NCBI GenBank assembly: GCA_947447095.1
Contig: CANFIL010000049.1
Coordinates: 1-10,032 of the forward strand
Direction of reading: 5' to 3'
DNA: 10,032 nucleotides
Source: Actinomycetota bacterium
GTDB lineage: Bacteria; Actinomycetota; Actinomycetes; S36-B12; UBA5976
Shown: positions 1-6,086 of the stretch, one piece after another
Numbering within the stretch: position 1 is the first letter of the stretch
How the letters are laid out: every line of letters begins with the position of its first letter
Made by a program: the position numbers and the translations under genes
Notes under the pieces: model-generated
Told to the model about the DNA's origin: nothing
The model's input: only the letters and a program-made list of their open reading frames with translations
The model's database searches: none

Positions 1-420
1 CCTGCCGGCCCACGCCCGCCAATGCCAGGACCACGTCCTGGTGGCCCACGTCCAGGCAACAACCCGTTCTCGGCGCCACGTACGGGTGCTCCTCGTACGG
101 GCAACAATCCTTTCTCGCCGCAAAGTGATCGCGGCGCACGCCCAGGTGGAGTTCCAGGAGCACCTCGTCCTGGAGGTCCACGTCCAGGTGGCCCAGGAAC
201 CGGTGGGCCTCGTCCAGCCGGTTCACGTCCTGGTGGTCCTGGCGGTCCGGGTGCTGGTCGTCCATCATTCGGTGGTCCACGTCCAGCAGGCGGCGGCGGT
301 TTCGGCGGTCCACGCCCTGGTGGCGCAGGTGCCGGTGCTGGTGCACCTGGTGCTGGTGGTCCAGGCGCAGGTCGCCCAGGTGGCGGTCGTCCTGGTTCAA
401 CCGGTGGTCGTGGAAATACT
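1..420 (+). repeat. Low-complexity Gly/Pro/Arg repeat-coding tract in infB
   Basis: This stretch encodes imperfect repeats on the theme GGPRPG, built from degenerate units resembling ggtccacgtcctggt. The third-base choices vary between copies, so the DNA repeats are imperfect while the peptide repeats are close. It is part of the IF2 N-terminal extension, likely disordered and basic. The same periodicity keeps another forward frame open (41-505), but that product is a Val/His/Gln-rich artefact. Confidence 0.85.
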
Positions 421-2343
421 GCAGGTGCATTTGGTAAGAGCGGAGGCCGTCCATCAAAGGGACGTAAGTCAAAGCGTGCCAAGCGTCAAGAGTTTGACAA
501 CATGATGGCTCCATCCATGGGCGGCGCAAAGGTGCCTATGGGTCAAGGTCAGCCGCTTCGTATTCAGCGTGGTGCTTCACTGACTGATTTCGCTGAAAAG
601 ATCGGCTCTGACGCAGCACCATTGGTGACGTTGTTGTTCAAGATGGGCTCAATGGTTACTGCAACTCAGTCTGTCGATGAAGACACCTTGATGTTGCTCG
701 GTGCTGAATTGAATTACGACGTTCAGTTGATTTCACCAGAAGACGAAGATCGTGAACTCCTTGAGTCGTTCGACCTTGAATTCGGTGACGAAGGTGACGA
801 TGAAGATCTCGTTGTTCGTGCGCCTGTTGTCACTGTCATGGGTCACGTCGATCACGGTAAGACTCGTTTGCTCGATGCCATTCGCCAGACAAACGTTGTT
901 GCTCGTGAAGCCGGTGGCATCACACAGCACATCGGTGCATACCAAATTCATGCAATGCATGATGGCGTAGAGCGCGCAATTACATTCATTGATACACCTG
1001 GTCACGAAGCGTTCACCGCTATGCGTGCCCGTGGTGCTCAGGTGACTGACATTGCTGTTCTTGTAGTCGCGGCTGACGACGGCGTTAAGCCACAGACGAT
1101 TGAAGCGCTTAACCACGCTCAAGCCGCTGATGTGCCAATCGTTGTCGCAGTCAACAAGATCGATAAGGAAGGTGCTGACGCAACTAAGGTTCGCGGCCAG
1201 CTCACCGAATATGGATTGGTTCCCGAAGAATACGGCGGCAATACGATTTTCGTTGACGTCTCTGCAAAGAACAGTCTGAACATTGATGAACTCATCGACT
1301 CGATCCTTTTGACTGCTGATGCAGGCATGGATCTTCGTGCAAACCCAGACCAGGATGCACAGGGTGTCGCTATCGAAGCGCATCTTGACCGTGGTCGTGG
1401 TCCCGTTGCAACTGTTCTAGTTCAGCGTGGAACTTTGCGCCCAGGCGACACCATTGTTGTGGGCGATGCTTATGGTCGCGTTCGCGCAATGCTCGATGAG
1501 AACGGTGACGAAGTTGAGTTCGCTGAACCAGCACGCGCTGTTCAGGTACTTGGTTTGTCAGCAGTTCCAGGCGCAGGCGATACCTTCCTCGTGGTTGACG
1601 AAGACCGTACAGCTCGTCAGATTGCAGCATCGCGTGAAGCGCGTGCTCGCAACGCTGAATTGGCTAAGCGTCGCAAGCGCACCACTATCGATGACGTACT
1701 TCGTACGCTCGAAAAGGGTGAAGTCGCAGAACTCAAGATCATCATCAAGGGTGACGTTTCCGGTTCGGTTGAAGCACTCGAAGATGCCTTGTTGGCTATT
1801 GACGTCGGCGACGAAAACGTGCTGTTGCGCGTTATTCACCGCGGCGTAGGTGCGATCACCGAGAACGATGTGACACTCGCTTCTGCTTCAGACGCGATGA
1901 TCATCGGCTTCAACGTGCGTCCAGAAGGCAAGTCGCGTGACTTGGCTGAGCGTGAAGGCGTTGAAGTTCGTTTCTACAACGTCATCTATGGCGTTATCGA
2001 CGACATCGAGTCATCGCTTAAGGGCATGCGTAAGGCTGAATACGAAGAGGCCGAATTGGGTACCGCAGAAGTTCGCGACGTATTCCGTTCGTCCAAGTTC
2101 GGCAACATCGCAGGTTGCATGGTTCTCACCGGTGAGATCAAGCGCAAGGCGAAGGCTCGTTTGATCCGCGATGGCGTTGTCGTTAGCGACACGGTCAGCA
2201 TCGATACATTGCGTCGATTCAAGGATGATGCCACTGAAGTTCGTGAAGGCTTCGAGTGCGGTATCGGTCTTGGCTCATTCAATGACATCAAGGTTGGCGA
2301 CGTAATCGAGACCTACGAAATGCGCGAAAAGGTTCGCGCCTAA
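1..2343 (+). CDS. infB: Translation initiation factor IF-2, 5'-truncated by window edge
   Basis: IF2 is the GTPase that brings fMet-tRNA to the 30S subunit and promotes 50S joining. The frame is open from base 1, so the ATG at 22 need not be the start; the real one probably lies upstream. Counting from that ATG (773 residues), residues 1 to about 150 are Gly/Pro/Arg-rich low complexity ending in a Lys/Arg cluster, typical of actinobacterial IF2. An IF2_N domain lies near 179-230. The GTPase motifs are all present: P-loop GHVDHGKT at 274-281, switch I GGIT at 298-301, DTPGH at 324-328 with the catalytic-type His328, NKID at 378-381 and SAK at 414-416. Barrel domain II (about 440-540), domain III (about 560-665) and the fMet-tRNA-binding C2 domain ending in FECGIGL follow. 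Lysine codons are almost exclusively AAG, consistent with high expression. Identification is certain; only the N-terminal end is unknown. Confidence 0.98.
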   Translation, partial: PAGPRPPMPGPRPGGPRPGNNPFSAPRTGAPRTGNNPFSPQSDRGARPGGVPGAPRPGGPRPGGPGTGGPRPAGSRPGGPGGPGAGRPSFGGPRPAGGGGFGGPRPGGAGAGAGAPGAGGPGAGRPGGGRPGSTGGRGNTAGAFGKSGGRPSKGRKSKRAKRQEFDNMMAPSMGGAKVPMGQGQPLRIQRGASLTDFAEKIGSDAAPLVTLLFKMGSMVTATQSVDEDTLMLLGAELNYDVQLISPEDEDRELLESFDLEFGDEGDDEDLVVRAPVVTVMGHVDHGKTRLLDAIRQTNVVAREAGGITQHIGAYQIHAMHDGVERAITFIDTPGHEAFTAMRARGAQVTDIAVLVVAADDGVKPQTIEALNHAQAADVPIVVAVNKIDKEGADATKVRGQLTEYGLVPEEYGGNTIFVDVSAKNSLNIDELIDSILLTADAGMDLRANPDQDAQGVAIEAHLDRGRGPVATVLVQRGTLRPGDTIVVGDAYGRVRAMLDENGDEVEFAEPARAVQVLGLSAVPGAGDTFLVVDEDRTARQIAASREARARNAELAKRRKRTTIDDVLRTLEKGEVAELKIIIKGDVSGSVEALEDALLAIDVGDENVLLRVIHRGVGAITENDVTLASASDAMIIGFNVRPEGKSRDLAEREGVEVRFYNVIYGVIDDIESSLKGMRKAEYEEAELGTAEVRDVFRSSKFGNIAGCMVLTGEIKRKAKARLIRDGVVVSDTVSIDTLRRFKDDATEVREGFECGIGLGSFNDIKVGDVIETYEMREKVRA

Positions 2344-2349
2344 AGGAGG
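2342..2349 (+). promoter_or_regulatory. Strong Shine-Dalgarno for rbfA
   Basis: The sequence aaaggagg overlaps the infB stop codon and sits 5 nt before a GTG at 2355. It is the best match to the anti-SD in the window and fixes the GTG as the rbfA start. Terminating infB ribosomes would finish on top of this site, so the two genes are probably translationally coupled. Confidence 0.85.
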
Positions 2350-2354
2350 CACTC

Positions 2355-2780
2355 GTGGTTGACGCCGCACGCGCTCGCCGCTTAGGTGAGCGCATCCAGG
2401 AGATCGTTGCCGAGACGCTCGAGATGAAGATCAAGGATCCTCGTCTGGGTTTCATCACGGTTACCGATGCCCGTTTATCGCATGACTTGATGGACGCAAC
2501 GATCTTTTACACGGTTTATGGGTCAGAAGAAGAAGCAACAGCTACGGCTGCAGCTTTGGAATCGTCCAAGGGCTTGATTCGCACCGAGATCGGAAAGCGC
2601 ACTGGAATTAAATTCACGCCAACTGTGGCTTTCATTCGTGATGCTCTTCCCACAAACGTGAAGCAAATTGACGATCTACTCGCTGCTGCTGCCCAAGCTG
2701 ATCGAGAGTTGCACGAACGTGCCGCCGGTGCACAATTTGCTGGCGAATCGGATCCGTACAAGCGCGAAGGCAACGAATAG
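2355..2780 (+). CDS. rbfA: 30S ribosome-binding factor A
   Basis: RbfA is a small KH-fold protein that binds immature 30S particles near the 5' end of 16S rRNA and assists late maturation and cold adaptation. The 141-residue product has the family hallmarks: an N-terminal helix (ARRLGERIQEIVAETLE), the DPRLGFITVTDARLS segment, a beta strand with YTVYGSEEE, and a conserved region around IGKRTGIKFTPTVAFIRD. The C-terminal tail is polar and variable, which makes it slightly longer than the usual 120-130 residues. The GTG start is dictated by the strong SD 5 nt upstream. It lies 11 nt after infB and 2 nt before the DHH gene. Many actinobacteria have a small ylxP/DUF503 gene between infB and rbfA; there is no room for one here. 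Confidence 0.96.
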   Translation: MVDAARARRLGERIQEIVAETLEMKIKDPRLGFITVTDARLSHDLMDATIFYTVYGSEEEATATAAALESSKGLIRTEIGKRTGIKFTPTVAFIRDALPTNVKQIDDLLAAAAQADRELHERAAGAQFAGESDPYKREGNE

Positions 2781-2782
2781 TC

Positions 2783-3778
2783 ATGTCGTCCTACCCAACA
2801 GCTCCAGATTGGTCAGGCGCAGTCGCTGCATTGCACCAAGCCGACTCTGTGTTGTTGATTGCTCATGTCACTCCAGATGCTGACGCATTGGGATCGGCAT
2901 TGGCATTAGGGCTCGCGTTGAAGTCGCTAGGAAAAAAAGTTCAAGTCTCGGTGGGAGAGCCCGATTTCCAGGTTCCGTCATCGTTGAACTTTTTACCAGG
3001 GCTTGATCTAGTCGTCACACCTGAACAAGCCGACTCTGCGGACGTTGTAGTCGTCTGTGATACGTCATCATCTGAACGCCTTGGCGTCTTAGCTGATTTC
3101 GTTTCGGCATCAGCAATTTCTATTGCGATCGATCATCATCCGACCTTTAACGGATTTGGCACGATCCACATCATCGATCCCGAATCACCTGCGACAGCGG
3201 CACTCGCGTTGAAATTGATCGACTTGCTTGATGTCACTTTGACTCGCGATATTGCTTCAGCAATTTACGCGGGTCTGGCAACTGATACGGGTTCCTTTAA
3301 GTTCCAGTCGACGACATCAGAAACGTTACGTACTGCAGCACGTTTATTCGACGCCGGAATTCAACATAGCGATCTGGCTCGCAAATTGTTTGATGACGAA
3401 CCATTTGATGCCCTGCGGGTACTAGGCGTGGCACTTGAACGCGCGGTTCTGGTTCCAACTGCTGTTGGTGGCAGGGGATTGGTGTACACAACTGTCAGTT
3501 CATATGACCGAGGTGAGTTGCCCGAACTCGCGATGGAAAGAGTCATTGATACGTTGCGTCGAACCACAGAGGCCGAGGTTGCAGCAGTATTCAAGCAGAC
3601 TGACGAAGGCGTGTGGAAGGGTTCATTGCGAAGCAAAACCTCCATCAATGTCGGTGAAGTTGCTGGATCACTCGGTGGTGGCGGCCACAAGTATGCGGCC
3701 GGCTACACAGGAACAAGCGATGTGGACCAGATGGTCATCGATTTAATAAGCGAACTTGATCGCGCGGCAGGTGCCTGA
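2783..3778 (+). CDS. nrnA: DHH/DHHA1 phosphoesterase (nano-RNase / pAp phosphatase / cyclic dinucleotide PDE family)
   Basis: This is a 331-residue cytoplasmic Mn-dependent phosphoesterase of the DHH superfamily. NrnA-type members degrade 2-5 nt RNAs and dephosphorylate pAp. The mycobacterial counterpart at this locus (Rv2837c, CnpB) also hydrolyses linear and cyclic di-AMP products. Visible metal ligands are HVTPDADALGS at 28-38 (His28, Asp32, Asp34), an Asp at 93 in VCDTSSSERLG, and the DHH signature at 117-119. The DHHA1 substrate-binding domain carries the Gly-rich GGGGHKYAAG at 298-307. The length is normal and no key residue is missing. The ATG at 2783 lies 2 nt after the rbfA stop with only a weak SD (gaagg at 2766-2770), so coupling to rbfA is likely. 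Which substrate dominates in vivo cannot be read from sequence. Confidence 0.93.
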   Translation: MSSYPTAPDWSGAVAALHQADSVLLIAHVTPDADALGSALALGLALKSLGKKVQVSVGEPDFQVPSSLNFLPGLDLVVTPEQADSADVVVVCDTSSSERLGVLADFVSASAISIAIDHHPTFNGFGTIHIIDPESPATAALALKLIDLLDVTLTRDIASAIYAGLATDTGSFKFQSTTSETLRTAARLFDAGIQHSDLARKLFDDEPFDALRVLGVALERAVLVPTAVGGRGLVYTTVSSYDRGELPELAMERVIDTLRRTTEAEVAAVFKQTDEGVWKGSLRSKTSINVGEVAGSLGGGGHKYAAGYTGTSDVDQMVIDLISELDRAAGA

Positions 3779-3779
3779 C

Positions 3780-4661
3780 GTGTCTATCGACGGAATTGTT
3801 CTTGTTGATAAACCCGAAGGCCCAACATCGCACGATGTGGTGGCGGCTTGTCGCAAGATTTTTAATACGCGCAAAGTGGGTCACGCTGGAACTCTTGACC
3901 CCATGGCCACTGGAATGTTGGTCATTGGAATTGGCCGCGCGACACGTTTACTTGGGCACTTGGCCGCGCATGACAAGGAATACATTGCCGTTATGCGGCT
4001 AGGTCAAGCCACCGAAACGGATGATGCACAAGGTGAGCTAACGTCACAAGCGCCTGCCGATCACATCACAGATGACCAGATTCTCGAAGTGATTCGTGGA
4101 TTTCGCGGGCACATTCAACAGCGGCCCAGCAAGGTCAGTGCCATCAAAGTTGATGGCAAACGGGCATACGCCCGAGTCCGCGCAGGTGAAGACATCGAAC
4201 TTCCAGCGCGAGAAGTCACTGTCCAAGATATCGAAATCATTGAGATCAATCGGGATTCACAACTTCACGTGATTGACGTTTCAGTTCGCGTCGTGTGTAG
4301 CGCTGGAACCTACATCCGAGCACTGGCGCGAGACATTGGCGAGCAGATTGGCGTTGGTGGGCATCTCACGTTATTGCGACGCACCCGTTCAGGCTTGTTC
4401 TCAGCCATGACGCCGCTTGAAACGCTCAAAGAGAATCCAGCAATGGTTTCACTAGAAGAAGCATTACGTACGGCATTTCCTGTCGTCACTCTTAACGATG
4501 AAGATGCCGATAAGGCTCGTCATGGTCGAACGGTGACGGCACCACTAGAGGCAGAAGAAGGCCTTAGTGGGATTTTCGATGAAGCGGGTAACCCCATTTC
4601 GCTTGCAACTATCGAGGACAACAAGGTCGTACCTATGGTGGTGTTTGTCGGTGCCGAATAA
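3780..4661 (+). CDS. truB: tRNA pseudouridine(55) synthase
   Basis: TruB isomerises U55 to pseudouridine in the T-loop of tRNAs. From the chosen GTG at 3780 (293 residues) the protein opens VSIDGIVLVDKPEGPTSHD, the usual family start. The catalytic motif GHAGTLDPMATGML follows, with Asp40 as nucleophile. Later motifs are KVSAIKVDGKRAYARVRAG and the CSAGTYIRALARDIG block that contacts the flipped base. A divergent C-terminal domain follows, as in actinobacterial TruB. The GTG is 1 nt after the nrnA stop and is preceded by caggtg at 3768-3773. A GTG at 3771 and a TTG at 3756 are in frame and would overlap nrnA. I prefer 3780 because the SD and the family N-terminus fit it. Lysine codons are split evenly between AAA and AAG, unlike infB and pnp. 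Confidence 0.95.
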   Translation: MSIDGIVLVDKPEGPTSHDVVAACRKIFNTRKVGHAGTLDPMATGMLVIGIGRATRLLGHLAAHDKEYIAVMRLGQATETDDAQGELTSQAPADHITDDQILEVIRGFRGHIQQRPSKVSAIKVDGKRAYARVRAGEDIELPAREVTVQDIEIIEINRDSQLHVIDVSVRVVCSAGTYIRALARDIGEQIGVGGHLTLLRRTRSGLFSAMTPLETLKENPAMVSLEEALRTAFPVVTLNDEDADKARHGRTVTAPLEAEEGLSGIFDEAGNPISLATIEDNKVVPMVVFVGAE

Positions 4662-5565
4662 AACTGTCGTCACGATTGGTGTTTTCGACGGCGTCCATGC
4701 CGGACATCGTGAACTGATCTCCCAAGCTCGACGTATTGCCGATCAACGTGGTGCTTCGCTTACTGTTGCTTCGTTTGATCCCCATCCAGCATCGGTGCTG
4801 CGACCTGAATCATTTGCTGGATTGTTAACGCTTCCAGAGCGACGAAGAGAGTTGCTACTTGCCTGCGGCGTCGATCATGTCGAGTACCTAGCGTTCGACG
4901 ATGCTATGCAAACAATGGATCCGGCTTCGTTTGTTGAAGATGTACTCGTAGCGCAATTAGGCGCAGATGTCGTCATGGTCGGCGCAAATTTTCGGTTTGG
5001 CAACAAGGCCGAAGGTGATATCGATTCTCTCAAACTCCTTGCTCCGAAGTTTGGTTATGAAGTTGTAGTCGTTGACCTTGTTGGTGACGATTCAACTTGG
5101 TCGTCAACGCGCATCCGCAATCTCATCGTGGATGCAGATGTTGCGCGTGCGGCTCATTTATTGGGGCGCAACCATCGCCTCTGTGGTGAAGTGGTTCACG
5201 GAGATCATCGGGGCCGCGAACTTGGATTTCCCACCGCAAATCTTCGCCTCGATGGTCCCTTGACCATTCCTGGTGACGGTGTGTATTCAGCGCTGATGCT
5301 CTGGAACGATCAAGTGTGGCCCTCTGCTGTCAGTATCGGTACAAATCCGACATTTGATGGCGTGATTGGACGTCGAGTTGAAGCATTCGTGATTGATCAG
5401 AGTGGCTTAGACCTGTATGGCGAACACATTTGCCTTGATTTCATTGACTTTGTGCGTCCTATGGCCAAATTTGAAGGCTTGGATGACTTAATCCTGGCGA
5501 TGAACGGCGATGTTGATAAAGCGCGCACCCAAATCGCGGATTTCCTTGATTTGCAAGGTAACTGA
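4651..5565 (+). CDS. ribF: Bifunctional riboflavin kinase / FAD synthetase
   Basis: RibF phosphorylates riboflavin to FMN and then adenylates it to FAD. The N-terminal nucleotidyltransferase domain shows GVFDGVHAGH at 10-19, including the HxGH nucleotide-binding motif, and SSTRIR at 151-156. The C-terminal riboflavin kinase domain carries GFPTANL at 192-198 with the PTAN metal/ATP motif, and a probable catalytic Glu at 244 in RRVEAFVID. Length from the GTG at 4651 is 304 residues, close to the family norm. That GTG overlaps truB by 11 nt and has ggtggtg at 4637-4643 as a possible SD. An upstream in-frame GTG at 4567 would add 28 residues of non-family sequence inside truB and is rejected; a TTG at 4645 is possible. 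The 11-nt overlap suggests coupled translation with truB. Confidence 0.95.
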   Translation: MPNKTVVTIGVFDGVHAGHRELISQARRIADQRGASLTVASFDPHPASVLRPESFAGLLTLPERRRELLLACGVDHVEYLAFDDAMQTMDPASFVEDVLVAQLGADVVMVGANFRFGNKAEGDIDSLKLLAPKFGYEVVVVDLVGDDSTWSSTRIRNLIVDADVARAAHLLGRNHRLCGEVVHGDHRGRELGFPTANLRLDGPLTIPGDGVYSALMLWNDQVWPSAVSIGTNPTFDGVIGRRVEAFVIDQSGLDLYGEHICLDFIDFVRPMAKFEGLDDLILAMNGDVDKARTQIADFLDLQGN

Positions 5566-5575
5566 TACCTTTAAG
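5546..5575 (+). promoter_or_regulatory. Weak candidate promoter for rpsO
   Basis: TTGATT at 5546-5551 and TTTAAG at 5570-5575 are separated by 18 nt and each match 4 of 6 positions of the housekeeping consensus. A start near 5582 would coincide with the beginning of the structured rpsO leader. The match is weak, and read-through from ribF is an equally good explanation. Confidence 0.25.
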
Positions 5576-5580
5576 GCTGA

Positions 5581-5639
5581 CGGTTCCGGGGCGGGCGCCC
5601 CGTAACTCGCGACTATCCAAGCGCCCGAGAGGAATACTC
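5581..5639 (+). promoter_or_regulatory. Structured rpsO leader, candidate S15 autoregulatory element
   Basis: A hairpin pairs CGGGGC (5587-5592) with GCCCCG (5597-5602) around a GGGC loop; GTT (5583-5585) and AAC (5604-5606) extend it across one mismatch. The loop (5593-5596) is complementary to GCCC at 5623-5626, just before the SD gagagga (5627-5633), so an H-type pseudoknot is possible. Alternatively CGGGCGC (5592-5598) is a perfect 7-nt complement of GCGCCCG (5621-5627), which excludes the first hairpin. S15 is known to autoregulate through leader RNAs, by a pseudoknot in E. coli. Regulation here is inference. There is no U-tract, so a terminator is unlikely. Confidence 0.5.
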
Positions 5640-5909
5640 ATGTCACTTGACTCAAAGATCAAGCAAGAAATCATCGCAGAATACGGCACCAAGCCAGGCG
5701 ATACCGGAAGTCCAGAAGTTCAGATCGCGATTATGACTCGCCGTATCAACGACTTAACTGGCCACCTCAAGACTCACAAGCATGATCACCACAGCCGCCG
5801 CGGTTTGCTGCTGCTCGTAGGTCAGCGTCGTCGCCTTCTCGATTACTTGACGAAGACCGACATCAATCGCTACCGCGCGATCATCGAAAAGCTCGGCATC
5901 CGCCGCTAG
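5640..5909 (+). CDS. rpsO: 30S ribosomal protein S15
   Basis: S15 binds the 16S central-domain three-way junction early in 30S assembly and contributes to an intersubunit bridge. The 89-residue length is exactly the family size. Conserved blocks are DTGSPEVQ at 21-28, the helix with IMTRRINDLTGHL, the HDHHSRRGLL segment at 48-57 that contacts rRNA, GQRRRLLDYL at 61-70, and the C-terminal YRAIIEKLGIRR. The ATG at 5640 has SD gagagga 6 nt upstream. It is flanked by the two structured non-coding stretches of this window, and the rpsO-pnp pairing is conserved in many bacteria. Confidence 0.98.
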   Translation: MSLDSKIKQEIIAEYGTKPGDTGSPEVQIAIMTRRINDLTGHLKTHKHDHHSRRGLLLLVGQRRRLLDYLTKTDINRYRAIIEKLGIRR

Positions 5910-5916
5910 TTTTTCA

Positions 5917-5952
5917 CCCTGGGCCCGTACCGATAGTCGGGCGGGCCTTGGG
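5917..5952 (+). promoter_or_regulatory. Long GC-rich hairpin after rpsO
   Basis: GGCCCG (5922-5927) pairs with CGGGCC (5942-5947), and an inner stem CCGA (5930-5933) pairs with TCGG (5937-5940) around a TAG loop. CCC (5917-5919) and GGG (5950-5952) can extend it past one T/T mismatch. There is no downstream T-run, so it looks like an mRNA 3'-end stabiliser or RNase III substrate rather than an intrinsic terminator. Confidence 0.6.
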
Positions 5953-5962
5953 GTAACCCTCG

Positions 5963-5996
5963 CACCAGGTGAGGTATTCGGTCCTCGGTAGTGGTG
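5963..5996 (+). promoter_or_regulatory. Second spacer hairpin
   Basis: CACCA (5963-5967) pairs with TGGTG (5992-5996), enclosing GAGG (5971-5974) with CCTC (5983-5986) and an 8-nt loop. The inner asymmetry makes it weaker than its neighbour at 5917-5952. Confidence 0.4.
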
Positions 5997-5998
5997 TT

Positions 5999-6012
5999 CG
6001 GCTAGGAAGCCG
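5999..6012 (+). promoter_or_regulatory. Compact CGGCT/AGCCG hairpin with AGGA loop
   Basis: A perfect 5-bp stem, CGGCT (5999-6003) with AGCCG (6008-6012), closes a tetraloop AGGA. The exposed purine loop resembles an SD core, but no start codon follows at a suitable distance. Confidence 0.45.
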
Positions 6013-6048
6013 CGCACTTCGATCGAAGATCGACATACCTAATGTGCG
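6013..6048 (+). promoter_or_regulatory. Nested hairpin CGCAC/GTGCG with inner TCGATC/GATCGA
   Basis: An outer 5-bp stem, CGCAC (6013-6017) with GTGCG (6044-6048), surrounds a perfect inner 6-bp stem, TCGATC (6019-6024) with GATCGA (6028-6033), closed by a GAA triloop. The same DNA contains the 12-bp palindrome CTTCGATCGAAG at 6017-6028. Confidence 0.45.
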
Positions 6049-6067
6049 AAACGGTTACTCCGTTTTT
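6049..6067 (+). terminator. Weak terminator-like hairpin just before the pnp ribosome-binding site
   Basis: AAACGG (6049-6054) pairs with CCGTTT (6060-6065) around TTACT, within a run of five T at 6063-6067. The stem is short and the T-run is partly used in pairing, so full termination is doubtful. Its position 8 nt before the SD would suit an attenuator or a translational control hairpin for pnp. Confidence 0.3.
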
Positions 6068-6086
6068 CTACAGTTAGGAAACCAGA

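Larger units (their letters stand above)
5910..6086 (+). promoter_or_regulatory. Structured rpsO-pnp intergenic region / pnp leader
   Basis: This 177-nt spacer has no convincing coding potential but holds a near-continuous series of inverted repeats, listed individually below: 5917-5952, 5963-5996, 5999-6012, 6013-6048 and 6049-6067. The pnp SD (aggaa, 6076-6080) comes after the last one. In E. coli and Streptomyces the rpsO-pnp spacer contains RNase III-cleaved stems used in PNPase autocontrol, which is the most economical reading here. I saw no convincing -35/-10 pair. Confidence 0.6.

Noticed and set aside
1..420. Possible CRISPR or tandem-repeat locus
   Set aside because: The repeats are short, degenerate at third bases and keep the reading frame, so they are protein-coding repeats without spacers.
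41..505. 154-codon alternative plus-strand frame over the infB repeats
   Set aside because: The Val/His/Gln-rich product follows from reading the GGPRPG-coding repeat out of frame; no ribosome-binding site or family resemblance.
733..1383. 216-codon open frame on the minus strand inside infB
   Set aside because: It lies wholly opposite the conserved IF2 GTPase domain, its Cys/Asn/Ile-rich translation shows no recognisable family, and it is explained by codon bias of the sense gene.
4567..4650. 28-residue N-terminal extension of RibF from the GTG at 4567
   Set aside because: The extension lies entirely inside truB and does not resemble RibF N-termini; the family homology begins right after the GTG at 4651.
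5587..5602. GC hairpin upstream of rpsO as a ribF terminator
   Set aside because: No T-run follows and the loop and 3' arm match the SD-adjacent sequence, so a leader element is the better reading.
5890..5914. Intrinsic terminator at the end of rpsO (CGGC/GCCG stem then five T)
   Set aside because: The stem is only 4 bp plus two pairs across a bulge, lies inside the last codons and is separated from the T-run by several bases; too weak to call.
5999..6012. AGGA loop as a hidden ribosome-binding site for a small leader peptide
   Set aside because: No start codon with a useful reading frame follows within normal spacing.
5754..6017. Minus-strand open frame across rpsO and the following spacer
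   Set aside because: Most of it is antisense to the highly conserved rpsO, and the rest is explained by RNA hairpins; the translation is unrecognisable.
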